Source of the DNA: Pseudomonas sp. MM211
GTDB taxonomy: Bacteria > Pseudomonadota > Gammaproteobacteria > Pseudomonadales > Pseudomonadaceae
NCBI RefSeq assembly: GCF_020386635.1
Contig: NZ_CP081942.1
Coordinates: 186,001-250,000 of the forward strand
Length of the DNA stretch: 64,000 nt
Reading direction: 5' to 3'
Part shown: piece after piece, positions 17,892 through 28,439 of the stretch
Layout: every line of letters starts with the position of its first letter
Position numbering within the stretch: the stretch's first letter is position 1
The notes under the pieces: generated by a model
Seen by the model: only the letters and a program-made list of their open reading frames with translations
The model's database searches: none
What the model was told of the DNA's origin: nothing
Made by a program: the position numbers and the translations under genes

Positions 17892-20800
17892 ATGATGAAA
17901 TATTCAAAACACGCCTTTTATGTCAAGTCGCTCTCTTGCGCCCTATTCGGCATTACGTTGCTACATGGCGCAACCAGTTATGCTGCAGTCTCGCAGACTC
18001 CGCTGAGTCTAACTGTTGGTGTACCACCCAACATGCTACTAACTCTGGATAACTCGGGTAGTATGACGTGGGCCTTTTCGCCAGATTCGATCAACGGAAC
18101 TGGGCCGGCACGTCGCAGTAAATCCAGTGCGTTCAACCCAATCTATTACAACCCCCAAGCAACCTATGCTGCCCCTATAGTTTTCGAGACTGACGGTAGC
18201 GAAACTCAACTGCCATCAAGCTTTACCAGTGCACGGGTAAATGGCTACAGCAGCGCGCGGGGCACTGTAAATCTATCCACCGACTACAAAGTAAACTGGG
18301 CCTATAACACTACCACTGGGCATCCGACTGCATACGGGTATAGCAATACCGATAACAGACTCTCCAAAAATGCCGAGGCGGACTTCACTGCGACCGCGAC
18401 GATCACGTCGTCGGGGCGTAACACCCCTGCAGTGCAGCGTATCGCTGCCAGCGATATTACCTTCACTATTACGCGTAGCAACAGCAACAACAACAGTGGC
18501 TGCACGGCGACGGCAAGCCACCCATCCTGGCCCGCGGTTTATGATGCAAACTGCACGCGAACTAATAACAACGAGTACAAAGCGTCCCTTGAAGAACAGG
18601 GAGTACCTGCTTACTACTATGTGTATAACCCTACTGGCGCCAACAACTGTACGTTAGCCAATGAAAGCTGTTACTCCATTCGCTTTGTCGGTGAAACAGA
18701 GCGAACCAACTTCGCCAACTGGTTTTCGTTTTACCGCAACCGCGCCCTGGCCACCATCAGCGCTGCGGCTCTGGCTTTCTATGACCTGTCGCCTTCGGTT
18801 CGCTTGAGCTGGCAAAGCCTGAGCGGCTGCCAATCATTTGATGGCAGAGGCAGGAACTGCGGCAGCAATGCCTTCCAGGCATTTTCCCCGCAACACAAGG
18901 GCGAACTGTACACTTGGATGCAAGGGCTCAGTTTCAACGGTGGTACACCACTGCCGGATGCAATGTACCGCGCAGGAGAATTCTTCAAAACGGCAACGCC
19001 GTGGCAAAAGAATCCGGGCGGCACTGGCAATACAACGGCAAACACCTACGCCTGCCGGGCCAGCTACCACATCCTGATGACTGATGGAATGTGGAGCGGC
19101 AACCTCTCCCAGAACCCATCGGACTATCTCACCGACTCGAACACTTTTGCTTTGCCCGACGGGCAGAGATACACAGGACAACCCCCTTTCAAGGACAACT
19201 TCAACGGCACCCTCGCCGACCTGGCGATGCATTACTGGGCGACCGATCTGAATCCCAATCTCGCGAACAAGGTACCGGCCTACATACCGTTCAAAAGTGG
19301 TACTACCGCGACAGATTACTGGGATCCGCGCAACGACCCGGCCACCTGGCAGCACATGACCAACTTCATGATGGGCCTTGGTCTGACTCAATCACTATCC
19401 AACAGCGCGATCCCATGGGAAGGCAGCACCCATACCGGTGCAGGCTATGAGGCGCTGAAAGCGGGGACTGCTCAATGGCCTCAAGCAAGTACAGGCTCGG
19501 CGAATAACGTATATGACCTGTGGCACGCGGCCATCAACTCACGCGGCGACTTCTTCAGCGTAGATAGCCCAGAGGCGATGGTGCAGGCATTTGCCGACAT
19601 TCTCTCTCGTATCGCTGATCGCAAATCCACAGCTGCGCGCCCCGCGATCAACTCTGGGCAAGTCAGCTCAGAAGAAAATGGCAACTCCACGGTGAAGACG
19701 GTCTCTTATCAGACCTCCTACGCCAGTGATGACAACTGGTCTGGCGATGTAAAACGCTTTGAGAAAAAATTCAATCCTGCAACGAGTACGATCGAGACGA
19801 CGGAAGTTTGGAGTGCCAAAGCGAACGTGCCGGCACCTGCAGCTCGTCGTATCAAGATTGCAGGCACTGATAACTCCGGCCTTGCAGCTTTCAACCTTGC
19901 CAACGCCGGTTTGACCAGCTATTCCGGCACTACCCTGGCCACCTACCTCAACAGGGATCCGGAAAACGCCAACGCCGTCGATACCAAGGCTGGAGCCCGC
20001 ATCGACTACCTCAGTGGCGACCGCACCGGCGAAGGCAGTACCTATCGCCGACGCAGTGGCGTACTCGGTGATTTCTACTCTTCGACCCCGGCGGTTGTTC
20101 TGAATACACCAAGATATCTCGAGCAGTTCACCAACCGACTCGAAGGCAATACTGCTTATACGGACTTCAAGAACGCCATTGCTACTCGTACTCCACGTGT
20201 CTATGTAGGTGGCAACGCCGGTATGTTGCATGGTTTCAACGCACTTACCGGTGTGGAAGAGTTCGCTTTCATTCCATCCGCAGTGTTTCCGAAGCTCAAC
20301 AAGCTGACCGGCACCAACTATGGCCACGAGTTCTATGTGGAAGGCTCGCCCGTGGTGGCGGACGTGTACACAGGAACCGAGTGGCGTACCATTCTGGTCG
20401 GCACCTTGAAAGCTGGTGGCAAATCGATATTCGCCCTGGACGTCACCACGCCGGGCCAGGAAAAGTTGTTGTGGCAGTTCGACGACAACAGCATCACGGG
20501 CACCAACGCGGTGAAAATGGGCTACAGCTTTTCTCAACCGACCATTGCACGTCTGCATACCGGTAAATGGGCTGTGGTATTCGGCAATGGCTACGAAAGC
20601 GCCGGCAATAGCAGCGGCAAGGCTGCATTGTTTATCGTCGATGCCATGGATGGTTCGCTAGTAAGAAGCCTGGAGGTTCAGGGTACCGGTGGCGTAGCCA
20701 ACGGCCTATCGACCCCAAAACTCGGAGACTATAACGGTGACGGCACTGCAGACTATGCTTACGCTGGCGACCTGCAAGGCAATATGTGGCGTTTTGACCT

Positions 20801-21641
20801 GCTTCGCACGACCCGGGACGTGACAGCACCCTTCAAAGTGACCAATAACGTCCCAGCCAGCAACTTCAGAGTTGGATTCAGCGGCAATCCATTGTTCAAA
20901 GCCAGTGCAGACAACGCGGGTAATCAGCGTCAGACAATCACATCCGCACCAAGCCTGGTGGCGCACCCTACCGGAGTAGGCTATCTGGTTGTCTTCGGTA
21001 CAGGCCGCTTCTATGACACGGGAGACAAGGAAGGCGACAAGAGCATGTCGCAGAGCGTCTATGGCATCTGGGACAAGGAGACGCTGGGCGAGATTGCCAG
21101 CAACCCCAATATTTCTCGCTCGACCCTGCAGGCACAGACCATTACCAATACCACCACGGTCAGCGCTGATGGCCGCAGTCTCCAGGGGCGCATCCTGAGC
21201 AATAACACTGTTCGCTGGCAGGCAACGCAGAACGGCCAGGGTGGAACACTTCCGGCCCAGAATGGCTGGTACCTAAACCTGGTGCAGGCGGACGGCGAAA
21301 TGGTCGTGGAGAATATGTCGCAGCTGGGCCGTACCATATTCTTCCAGTCGTTGCTGCCCAACGATGATCCTTGCGGAGACGGCGCAGCCAATTGGACCTA
21401 CGCAATCAATCCCTTCACCGGCGGCAGGACTACACAAAAGGCATTCGATTACACTCCAACCACGGACGTGGGCACCCAGTTGGTTTCTGCCGTACGCCAG
21501 GATGGTGAGGGTGGTGGTACCGTATCGCAGGACTCGAACAATACTTATCAGTACTGCACTGGCCAGTCATGTATCAACATCTATCCAGACCCAACCAGCA
21601 TAGGTCGTCAAGCCTGGCGCCGTACGGAGGAAAAGGAATGA
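17892..21641 (+). CDS. pilY1: Type IV pilus tip adhesin and mechanosensor PilY1
   Basis: Large secreted tip-associated protein, about 1249 aa. A signal peptide covers about the first 38 residues. A von Willebrand A-like domain follows with the MIDAS core LDNSGSM. The middle holds the conserved [27 protein letters not shown] and [13 protein letters not shown]. The C-terminal third (from about residue 700) is the bent beta-propeller, with [16 protein letters not shown] and a calcium-type loop [10 protein letters not shown]. aeruginosa PilY1 uses this site to control pilus retraction, and the VWA domain in surface sensing. Start: ATG at 17892 with GAGAG upstream. It overlaps pilE by four bases; no pilY2 lies between. 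Confidence 0.95.
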   Translation: MMKYSKHAFYVKSLSCALFGITLLHGATSYAAVSQTPLSLTVGVPPNMLLTLDNSGSMTWAFSPDSINGTGPARRSKSSAFNPIYYNPQATYAAPIVFETDGSETQLPSSFTSARVNGYSSARGTVNLSTDYKVNWAYNTTTGHPTAYGYSNTDNRLSKNAEADFTATATITSSGRNTPAVQRIAASDITFTITRSNSNNNSGCTATASHPSWPAVYDANCTRTNNNEYKASLEEQGVPAYYYVYNPTGANNCTLANESCYSIRFVGETERTNFANWFSFYRNRALATISAAALAFYDLSPSVRLSWQSLSGCQSFDGRGRNCGSNAFQAFSPQHKGELYTWMQGLSFNGGTPLPDAMYRAGEFFKTATPWQKNPGGTGNTTANTYACRASYHILMTDGMWSGNLSQNPSDYLTDSNTFALPDGQRYTGQPPFKDNFNGTLADLAMHYWATDLNPNLANKVPAYIPFKSGTTATDYWDPRNDPATWQHMTNFMMGLGLTQSLSNSAIPWEGSTHTGAGYEALKAGTAQWPQASTGSANNVYDLWHAAINSRGDFFSVDSPEAMVQAFADILSRIADRKSTAARPAINSGQVSSEENGNSTVKTVSYQTSYASDDNWSGDVKRFEKKFNPATSTIETTEVWSAKANVPAPAARRIKIAGTDNSGLAAFNLANAGLTSYSGTTLATYLNRDPENANAVDTKAGARIDYLSGDRTGEGSTYRRRSGVLGDFYSSTPAVVLNTPRYLEQFTNRLEGNTAYTDFKNAIATRTPRVYVGGNAGMLHGFNALTGVEEFAFIPSAVFPKLNKLTGTNYGHEFYVEGSPVVADVYTGTEWRTILVGTLKAGGKSIFALDVTTPGQEKLLWQFDDNSITGTNAVKMGYSFSQPTIARLHTGKWAVVFGNGYESAGNSSGKAALFIVDAMDGSLVRSLEVQGTGGVANGLSTPKLGDYNGDGTADYAYAGDLQGNMWRFDLLRTTRDVTAPFKVTNNVPASNFRVGFSGNPLFKASADNAGNQRQTITSAPSLVAHPTGVGYLVVFGTGRFYDTGDKEGDKSMSQSVYGIWDKETLGEIASNPNISRSTLQAQTITNTTTVSADGRSLQGRILSNNTVRWQATQNGQGGTLPAQNGWYLNLVQADGEMVVENMSQLGRTIFFQSLLPNDDPCGDGAANWTYAINPFTGGRTTQKAFDYTPTTDVGTQLVSAVRQDGEGGGTVSQDSNNTYQYCTGQSCINIYPDPTSIGRQAWRRTEEKE

Positions 21642-22093
21642 ACCGCGCTACGAGTAGTGCAGGGTTATCGGCTCGCCGTATAGGACAAGCCGGTTTCACC
21701 CTGATAGAAATGATGGTCGTAGTGGCAATCATCGGCATCTTGGCTGCCATTGCCTATCCAAGCTATACCGAGTACGTGAAACGGGGCAATCGTACCGAAG
21801 GCCAAGCGTTACTGAGTGATGCGGCAGCCCGACAAGAGCGCTATTTCAATCAGAACAACGCTTACGTTACTGCTGCTGCTGATATCGGTAAATTGGGCAT
21901 GAATCTTACAAGCAACAAGTCGGCCACTGGGAAATATGTATTCTCGGTGAGCAAGGCCACTGGTGATGGTGGCTATACAGTGACTGCCACCCAGCAGTTC
22001 AGCGATACCAAGTGTGGCAACCTGACCTTGACCGCAAACGGTGTCCGAGGAGCTACCGCCTCAGGAGCAAGCGTAAGCGATTGCTGGCGTTGA
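21638..22093 (+). CDS. pilE: Minor pilin PilE
   Basis: Minor pilin, 151 aa, last gene of the operon. The start is the ATG of the ATGA overlap with pilY1, preceded by GGAGGAAAAGGA, a strong ribosome site. A leader of 19 residues ends QAG, then [40 protein letters not shown], a canonical PilE N-terminus with Glu+5. The short C-terminal domain closes with a disulphide-forming pair (TKCGN ... VSDCWR). In P. aeruginosa PilE bridges the minor pilin complex to the major pilin PilA. Confidence 0.94.
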   Translation: MNRATSSAGLSARRIGQAGFTLIEMMVVVAIIGILAAIAYPSYTEYVKRGNRTEGQALLSDAAARQERYFNQNNAYVTAAADIGKLGMNLTSNKSATGKYVFSVSKATGDGGYTVTATQQFSDTKCGNLTLTANGVRGATASGASVSDCWR

Positions 22094-22116
22094 CGACTCC
22101 GCGACACAAACCAAGA

Positions 22117-22141
22117 AACCGCGCCTAGCGCGGTTTTTTTT
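22117..22141 (+). terminator. Rho-independent terminator of the minor pilin operon
   Basis: AACCGCGC-CTA-GCGCGGTT followed by eight T. It lies 24 bases after pilE, so the second pilY1 downstream must have a separate promoter or depend on read-through. Confidence 0.92.
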
Positions 22142-22223
22142 GCTCGCAAATTCTATCTCCGCATTTACAGCGCGGCGTGAACAACCCGGAAACATGCGGC
22201 AAGGGAAACACTCTCGAGCCAAA

Positions 22224-22239
22224 CGTGACGGAGATCACT
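22224..22239 (+). promoter_or_regulatory. Vfr/CRP-type palindrome upstream of the second pilY1
   Basis: CGTGA-CGGAGA-TCACT matches the CRP/Vfr core TGTGA-N6-TCACA at 8 of 10 defined positions. TATAGT (22243-22248) follows at once and could be a -10, which would put the site over the promoter rather than upstream of it. The gene-free stretch 22094-22392 also holds the pilE terminator and an ACCTCCC...GGGAGGT inverted repeat (about 22280-22319). Vfr is a known regulator of pilus genes in Pseudomonas; the assignment here is inference. Confidence 0.45.
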
Positions 22240-22392
22240 GTCTATAGTTAAAGAAATTGAACGGTCAGCCGGCACGACACCTCCCAACGATCAGCATAAC
22301 GTTACAACCGACGGGAGGTTCTGGATTAAGCAGAACTATCTGTAGCACAGGTGAGCCTACACCTGACGAAGTCGAGCAATGGAGAGCCGCGG

Positions 22393-25300
22393 ATGAAACG
22401 CCTGCCTGCCATCTTTAGCGTTAAAACGCTCTTCCATGCCTTTTTCGGTATTTCCTTGCTGAGCGCCGCAGAAAGCTACGCAGCCGTTTCGCAAAGCCCG
22501 TTGAGCCTGACGGTAGGCGTTCCCCCTAATATGCTGCTGACGCTGGATGACTCAGGAAGCATGCGCTGGGGGTTCGCACCGGACGGACTCAGCACGGACT
22601 CTGCAACTCGTCGCGCCAAATCCAGTGCCTACAACCCGATCTACTACAATCCTGCTGCGACTTACGATGCACCAGTAGTCTTTGATGCAGCCGGCAATGA
22701 ACAGCAATTAGCGACGACGTTCACCCAGGCTTGGCATAACGGCTTCAGAACGACCGTAGGTTCGACCAATCTGAGTGGTGCGGGCTACCGAGTCGCCTGG
22801 GACGTCCCCATTACCACAGTTCCTGGAAGTGCCAGCTACAACTATGGCGACGTCAGCAACTACGCTCAGCCGACAGGCACAGTCTCCAGGCTGGCCGACA
22901 ACCCGAGCGCCGACTTCTCCGCCACGGTCGGCCTTGGCACGCTGTTCGCCACCCAGGCGACATCGCCCGGTGGCATCCAATTCACCATTACGCCGATCCT
23001 GATCGGCGTACTCGGCTGTACGGCAGTGGCCAGCTATCCCGGTGTTTTTTCCGGGCTCACAGCCGATTGCAGTAGAACGGCCACCGGTTACACAGCAACG
23101 CTGGTCAGGCGAGCGGTTCCCGCCTACTACTACATCTACGATTCGAGCAGAGCCAACAATTGCAACGCCGGCAACGACAGTTGTTATACCTTGCGATTCG
23201 TCGGTAGCGGTGAGCAGGCGAACTTCGCGAACTGGTACTCCTTCTATCGTAATCGGGCACTTTCGACCATCTCTGCAGCAGCTCTGGCGTTCTACAATCT
23301 CTCGCCATCCGTGCGACTGAGCTGGCAGGGTCTGGGCCGCTGCACCACGTTCGACGGCAGCGATACCACCTACTGCAGAAACAACGCCTTCAAGGCATAT
23401 ACGCCGGCACACAAGGGTCAGCTATACGCCTGGCTGCAAAACATCGCCTTCGATCAAAGCACCTACCTTCCGGCAGCGATGAAACGGGCGGGGGAGTTCT
23501 ACAGAACGACCACCCCTTGGCAGGCATTTCCCAACGCCGCCAGCACCAACACCACCCAGAACACTTACGCCTGTCGCGCCAGCTATCACATCATGATGAC
23601 CGATGGGCAGTGGAACGAAGCGGCCAGTGCGCCCAGCAACTTCCGCCATGATGCAGCGACCTTCACGCTCCCCGATGGCAGGGCATTCATTCAGCGTGCG
23701 CCCTACTACGACAGTACCGCCAACACGCTGGCTGACCTGGCCATGCATTATTGGGCAAGCGACTTGAACCCCAACCTGAGCAATGACATCACGGCCTACA
23801 TCCCCTACAAGGCGGGTGATACCACCATCGACTACTGGGATCCGCGTAACGATCCGGCGACCTGGCAACATATGACCAACTTCACCATGGGCCTGGGGCT
23901 GACCCAATCACTGACGCAGAGCAACATTCCCTGGGGAGGAAGTACATTTGCCGGCAGCGGATATGCCGCGCTTGCAGCGGGTACGGCCTGGCCAGCAGCA
24001 GCTGCCAACGCAACGGACGCCAACGTCTACGATCTGTGGCATGCCGCGATCAATTCACGGGGCGAATTCTTCAGCGTGGACAGCCCTGAAGCCATGGTTC
24101 AGGCCTTTGCGGATATTCTTTCGCGCATTGCCGACCGAAAATCCAGCGCAGCGCGCCCCGCCATCAACTCGGGTCAGGTCAGTTCGGATGAAAGCACCAC
24201 ACAAACCGTGTCTTATCAAACCTCCTACGCCAGCGATGACAACTGGTCAGGCGATGTAAAACGCTTCGAGAAACGTTGGAATTCGGTGACCAATACCATC
24301 GATACCGTCGAAGTCTGGAGCGCGAAAACCAAGGTACCGGCCTGATCCCAACGCCGGATAAAAATCGCCAGTCCAACTTCGATCAACACGAGCGGCCTTC
24401 AGGATTTCAATGCCGCCAATGCGGCACTCAGCCTGTATTCAGGCAGTACCCTGCTCGCCTATCTGACAAGAAACCCGGAAAACGGCCTAACGGATACTCT
24501 GTCCGCCTCGCGAGTCGACTACCTGCGTGGTAACCGAACGGGAGAAGGCACCACGTTCCGGCGCCGTAGCGGCCTGCTTGGCGACTTCTATTCCTCCAGC
24601 CCAGCCGTGGTCTCGGGCGCTCGCTATCTGGAGCAATTCTCCAATCGCTTGGAAAGCAATACGGCCTACACCACCTTCAAGGCCAGCATTGCCAGTCGCA
24701 CACCCCGTATCTACGTAGGCGGCAACGCAGGCATGCTGCATGGCTTCAATGCTCTGACGGGCGTCGAGGAGTTCGCCTTCATTCCCTCCTCGGTATTCTC
24801 GAAACTGAACAAGTTGACCGGCTCCAACTACTCCCACGAATTCTATGTAGACGGCTCGCCAGTGGTCGCTGACGTATACGACAGCGCCACCAGACAATGG
24901 CGAACCATTTTGGTCGGCACGCTGAAGGGCGGAGGCAAATCCATCTTCGCGCTGGACGTCACCACACCGGGCAGTGAAAAATTGCTCTGGCAGTTCGACG
25001 AGAACAGCATCACAGCCGCCAGCGCCGTGAAAATGGGCTACAGCTTTTCCCAACCGACCATTGCTCGCCTGCACAATGGCAAATGGGGGGTGGTTTTCGG
25101 CAACGGCTATGAAAGTGCGGGCAACACCAACGGCAAGGCAGCCCTGTTCGTTCTCGACGCCATGCAGGGGACAGTGCTCAGCCGCCTGGAGGTACAGGGC
25201 ACCAATGGCATAGCCAATGGCCTTTCTACGCCCAAGCTGGCTGACTACAACGCGGATGGTGTAGCCGACTACGCCTATGCTGGCGACCTGCAGGGCAACA

Positions 25301-26166
25301 TGTGGCGCTTCGATCTGCTGCGCAGCAACCGCAACAGCACAACACCCTTCACAACCACTGATGACGCAGCTGCAGCAGCCAGCGAATTCAAGGTCGGCTT
25401 CGGCGGCAACCCATTGTTCAAGGCGAGTGCGGACAATGCCGGCACGCAACGCCAGCCGATCACCTCGGCGCCAAGCCTGGTCGCTCACCCAACCGGTATC
25501 GGTTATATGGTGGTATTCGGCACCGGCCGCTTCTTCGATAGCGACGACAAGGATGGCGACAAGAGCATGCCCCAGACAGTTTATGGCATCTGGGACAAGC
25601 AGACACTGGGCGAAGTAGCGAACAACCCTTCGATCAACCGCAGCAGCCTGCAGCAACAGACCATAACTAACACGGTGACAGCGACTTCTAGCGATGACTC
25701 AACCCGTCAGGCTCGAGTCATCAGTAATAATAACGTGCGCTGGCAAGCAACGACCTCCGGTGGCTCGACACTACCCGCACAAAACGGCTGGTACCTGAAT
25801 CTGATACAGAGCGATGGCGAGATGGTGGTAGAGAACATGTCGCAGCTCGGTCGCACAATCTTTTTTCAGTCCCTGACGCCGAACAGCGACCCATGCGGTG
25901 ACGGTGCCAGCAGTTGGACCTATGCCATCAATCCGTTTACGGGGGGTAGAACCTCCCAGCGAGCGTTCGACTACACCACGACTGCAAGCAATCTCGGCAC
26001 TTCTGTCGTATCAGCTATTCGTCATGATGGGGAAGGGGGGGGCACCCTTGCTCAGAATCCGGACAACACCTACCAATACTGTACCGGGCAAGATTGCGTC
26101 ACCGTCTACCCGGATCCTTCGAGTATCGGTCGACAGAGCTGGCGCCGCGTGGAAGAACGAGAGTGA
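22393..26166 (+). pseudogene. Second pilY1 gene, interrupted by one in-frame TGA
   Basis: A full second PilY1 frame of 1257 codons with a stop at codon 651 (TGA, 24343-24345). The N-terminal half has a signal peptide, MIDAS motif LDDSGSM and the same middle blocks as the first copy ([21 protein letters not shown]). After the stop the same frame stays open for 606 codons and encodes a complete beta-propeller ([16 protein letters not shown], calcium-type loop DYNADGVAD). The stop falls where copy 1 reads VPAPAARR. Residues about 75-240 differ strongly between copies; the rest is close. Its ATG at 22393 has GGAGAG upstream. Options: recent nonsense mutation, a secreted VWA-half product, read-through, or sequencing error. 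Confidence 0.85.
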
Positions 26167-26494
26167 GACGTTTTCGGAAACCTCTGAAGCGAGACCGGCA
26201 TCCCTATCGAGTAGGTCGCTTATCTGCTCGATAGGATAAGAGTGACTCCCATCACCCTATCAATGGATCAGACTTGCGAGCATGGGCAATCGGCAGCGTC
26301 CATCTGAGAGCACATGAACCAGCATCACGCTGTTCATATGGCAAGGCGTCCTGAATATCATGGCCGTATTGCGCAAAATGCGGCGCCTTGCGGACTACAC
26401 TTCCCCGCTACTGCTACTATCTCCGCTTGTCATTCGATGCGACCAAATTGCCAGTACTGGGGTCGTATGCCGATAACGAAACAACAACGGATCG
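26167..26494. other. Intergenic region after the second pilY1; no gene seen
   Basis: 328 bases without a supportable gene. It holds a hairpin CCTATCGAG (26203-26211) and CTCGATAGG (26227-26235) with a 15-base loop and no T-run, possibly a weak end signal for the pilY1-like transcript. The remainder should contain the promoter of the GntR regulator at 26495, but I see no convincing -35/-10 pair. Confidence 0.5.
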
Positions 26495-27241
26495 ATGATG
26501 CAGGACAACCCGATTTGGACGCTTCCACCGCGCAAGCAGCGCAGCCGCCTGGCTGAAGACCTGGTGGCAAAGATTTCCCAGCACATGCGTGACGGTACGC
26601 TCAAGCGTGGCGAGAAGCTGCCGGCCGAGCTGGATATCATGAGGGCCGAAGGGGTCAGCCGGACGGTGGTGCGTGATGCGCTGTCACGCCTGCAGGTGGC
26701 GGGCCTGGTGGAGACTCGACGGGGTGTCGGTACCTTCGTTTGCGATATGCCGGCAGCGCCGGAGCTGCAGCTTGGGCCTGCGACGATCAGTACGGCCCAG
26801 GATGTACTGGAACTGCTGGAACTGCGCATGAGTTTGGAGGTGGCCGCGGTAGGTTTGGCTGCGCAACGACGCACGCCAGAGTCACTCCTGGAGATCCGTA
26901 TCGCACTCGATGCCCTGCAGCAGGGCGCTGTGCAATTGCCGGCTGGCCTGCCGATCAGCGCGGACTTTCAGTTTCACATCAAGATCGCCAAGGCCGCGCA
27001 GAACTCTCACCTGCTCGACATCATGAAGCACCTCGGTGCCAAGCAGATTCCGCGCAACAAGTTCAACTCGGCCTACAAGGCACACGAGGACGGCGAGGCG
27101 TACAAGGATAACCTGAGCATCGAGCACGAGATGATCTACGAGTCCATCGCCCGTGGCGATGTCGACTGCGCCCGTGCCGCCATGCAACTGCATCTGATCA
27201 ACAGTCGCGAGCGCCTACTCAAGGCTCAGCGTCGAGGCTGA
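26495..27241 (+). CDS. GntR/FadR-family (FCD) transcriptional regulator
   Basis: A 248-aa repressor-type regulator. The winged HTH spans about 15-85: GTLKRGEKLPAELDIMRAEGVSRTVVRDALSRLQVAGLVETRRGVGTFV, the GntR signature. The FCD effector domain follows (about 100-235), with the metal/ligand residues DFQFHIKIAKAAQN, a late EHEMIYESIARGD and AAMQLHLINSRERL, whose His and Asp/Glu residues bind a metal that coordinates carboxylate ligands. FCD regulators commonly sense sugar acids or other organic acids. It converges on the leftward transporter operon and is the obvious candidate to bind the paired operators at 36682 and 36982. Confidence 0.88.
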   Translation: MMQDNPIWTLPPRKQRSRLAEDLVAKISQHMRDGTLKRGEKLPAELDIMRAEGVSRTVVRDALSRLQVAGLVETRRGVGTFVCDMPAAPELQLGPATISTAQDVLELLELRMSLEVAAVGLAAQRRTPESLLEIRIALDALQQGAVQLPAGLPISADFQFHIKIAKAAQNSHLLDIMKHLGAKQIPRNKFNSAYKAHEDGEAYKDNLSIEHEMIYESIARGDVDCARAAMQLHLINSRERLLKAQRRG

Positions 27242-27326
27242 TTCGCCGCGACTGCTGCACAAAACGTGCGGCCTGCCTCTGACGGCGAATAAACCGGCAA
27301 CCTCGATAGCAGGGCGCGGCCAACAT

Positions 27327-27353
27327 CGCCTCGCCCGCAAGCGGGCTCCTACA
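27327..27353. repeat. Single REP element, CGCCCGCAAGCGGGC type
   Basis: CGCCCGC-AA-GCGGGC with CTCCTAC after it, the widespread Pseudomonas REP of the 'TGTAGGAGCCCGCTTGCGGGCGA' form. It is a different class from the GGCTTTAGCC REPs at 6943 and 62852. It lies between the convergent regulator and porin genes; the rest of 27242-27470 shows nothing else I can support. Confidence 0.65.
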
Positions 27354-27470
27354 CTGGCGGCTATACGCCCAGCTCATCGCAGGCAAAACGCAACGGACGC
27401 CTCCGGACTCTTCATCTCAAGATGCAGAGCCCTCGGGCGTCCGTTATTCGCACCTAGGCGCGTTTTTCAT

Positions 27471-28205
27471 TTACATGAAGTTGTACTGCACGCCAACCCG
27501 GAAACGCATCTGGCGGTCGTCCTCGGTAGGGCTGACGCGTATGTCACCGATTTCGATGAAGGGTGCCCAGGCTTTGTCCAGCTTGTATTTGACGATCAGA
27601 TTCTGCTCGTAGTCGCTCTTCTTGTTGTCGTAGCGGATGTAGTCGGTATCGAAGTAGATGTACTGGTACTCGTAGGACAGTTTGCCGGCCGGGGTGTAGC
27701 CGAGCCAGCCCTCATAGCGTTGCGTGTTGCGATTGTCGGAGCCACGATCCGGAACGTCTTCGTCGATCCGGTCACGATTGAGCTTCAGCGCATCGAAGCG
27801 GTAGCGGGCGGCGACATAGAACTGATCATTGAGCTTGCGGGTGTACTTGAGGCCGAACTTGTAGGTCGTGCCGTTCTCGTTGCTGTCCAGCTGGATCGCA
27901 GGCTGCCAGGTCGACACCGCGCTGTATTTGTACTGGTAGCTGGTGGTCAGCTCGTGGCCGCTCGACACCGTGTTATCGAAGGCGACGTCCTTGCGATCGC
28001 CGGCGGTGCGGTACTTCAGCTCGCCTTCGAAACCCAGGCCGTTGTCCATGCGGTAAGAGAGTTTGACCCGGTCGGAGTGCATACGGTCATCGTCGAGAAA
28101 CTGGTGGCGATAGTTGATCGAGGCACTATCGGCCAAAGCACTGCCCGCAGCGGCAGTGGACAGCAGGCAAACGAGTAGACGCAGAGTGAGAGTTTTTTTA
28201 TTCAT
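27471..28205 (-). CDS. KdgM-like oligogalacturonate-specific porin
   Basis: Outer-membrane beta-barrel, 244 aa from ATG 28205 (MNKKTLTLRLLVCLL). A Sec signal ends near GSALA. The mature protein starts DSASINYRHQFLDDDRMHSDRVKLSYRM and continues as alternating beta-strands with many aromatic girdle residues, ending in Phe-Met. This is the KdgM/NanC family, 12-stranded monomeric porins for acidic oligosaccharides such as oligogalacturonates; basic residues are frequent (KLKYTRKL, RYRFDALKLNRDRI). It is last in the leftward operon, after a gap of about 235 bases that includes no terminator I can see. It suggests the operon imports an acidic sugar or oligomer. Confidence 0.8.
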   Translation of the reverse strand: MNKKTLTLRLLVCLLSTAAAGSALADSASINYRHQFLDDDRMHSDRVKLSYRMDNGLGFEGELKYRTAGDRKDVAFDNTVSSGHELTTSYQYKYSAVSTWQPAIQLDSNENGTTYKFGLKYTRKLNDQFYVAARYRFDALKLNRDRIDEDVPDRGSDNRNTQRYEGWLGYTPAGKLSYEYQYIYFDTDYIRYDNKKSDYEQNLIVKYKLDKAWAPFIEIGDIRVSPTEDDRQMRFRVGVQYNFM

Positions 28206-28439
28206 GATGATCTTCTTGTTGTTTTCTATGGGTTGAGTTTGTGTTGCCCGGTTTTCAGGCAAAGCGCCGCCCTGCAGCGCTTTGTCCGCATGTTCGAATT
28301 GCTGTGTTTGCCATCGCGCAGGCGAGTCCGTGCCGCGGGCCTGGAAGCCCGTTTCAGAAAATTGGCAGGGGAGCTCGCGCTATTGCGCGGTGCAGAGCGT
28401 CAGGTGCCGGCAGACACCTGAGGCTTGCGGGTTACGCCA

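Noticed and set aside
24343-24420. Selenocysteine insertion at the in-frame TGA of the second pilY1
   Set aside because: No convincing bacterial SECIS hairpin is visible just downstream, the intact copy has Pro rather than Cys at this position, and PilY1 is not a known selenoprotein.
24607-26166. Independent gene for the PilY1 propeller half starting at GTG 24607
   Set aside because: No ribosome site, and the frame upstream back to the TGA already encodes conserved PilY1 sequence, so this is the tail of the split gene.
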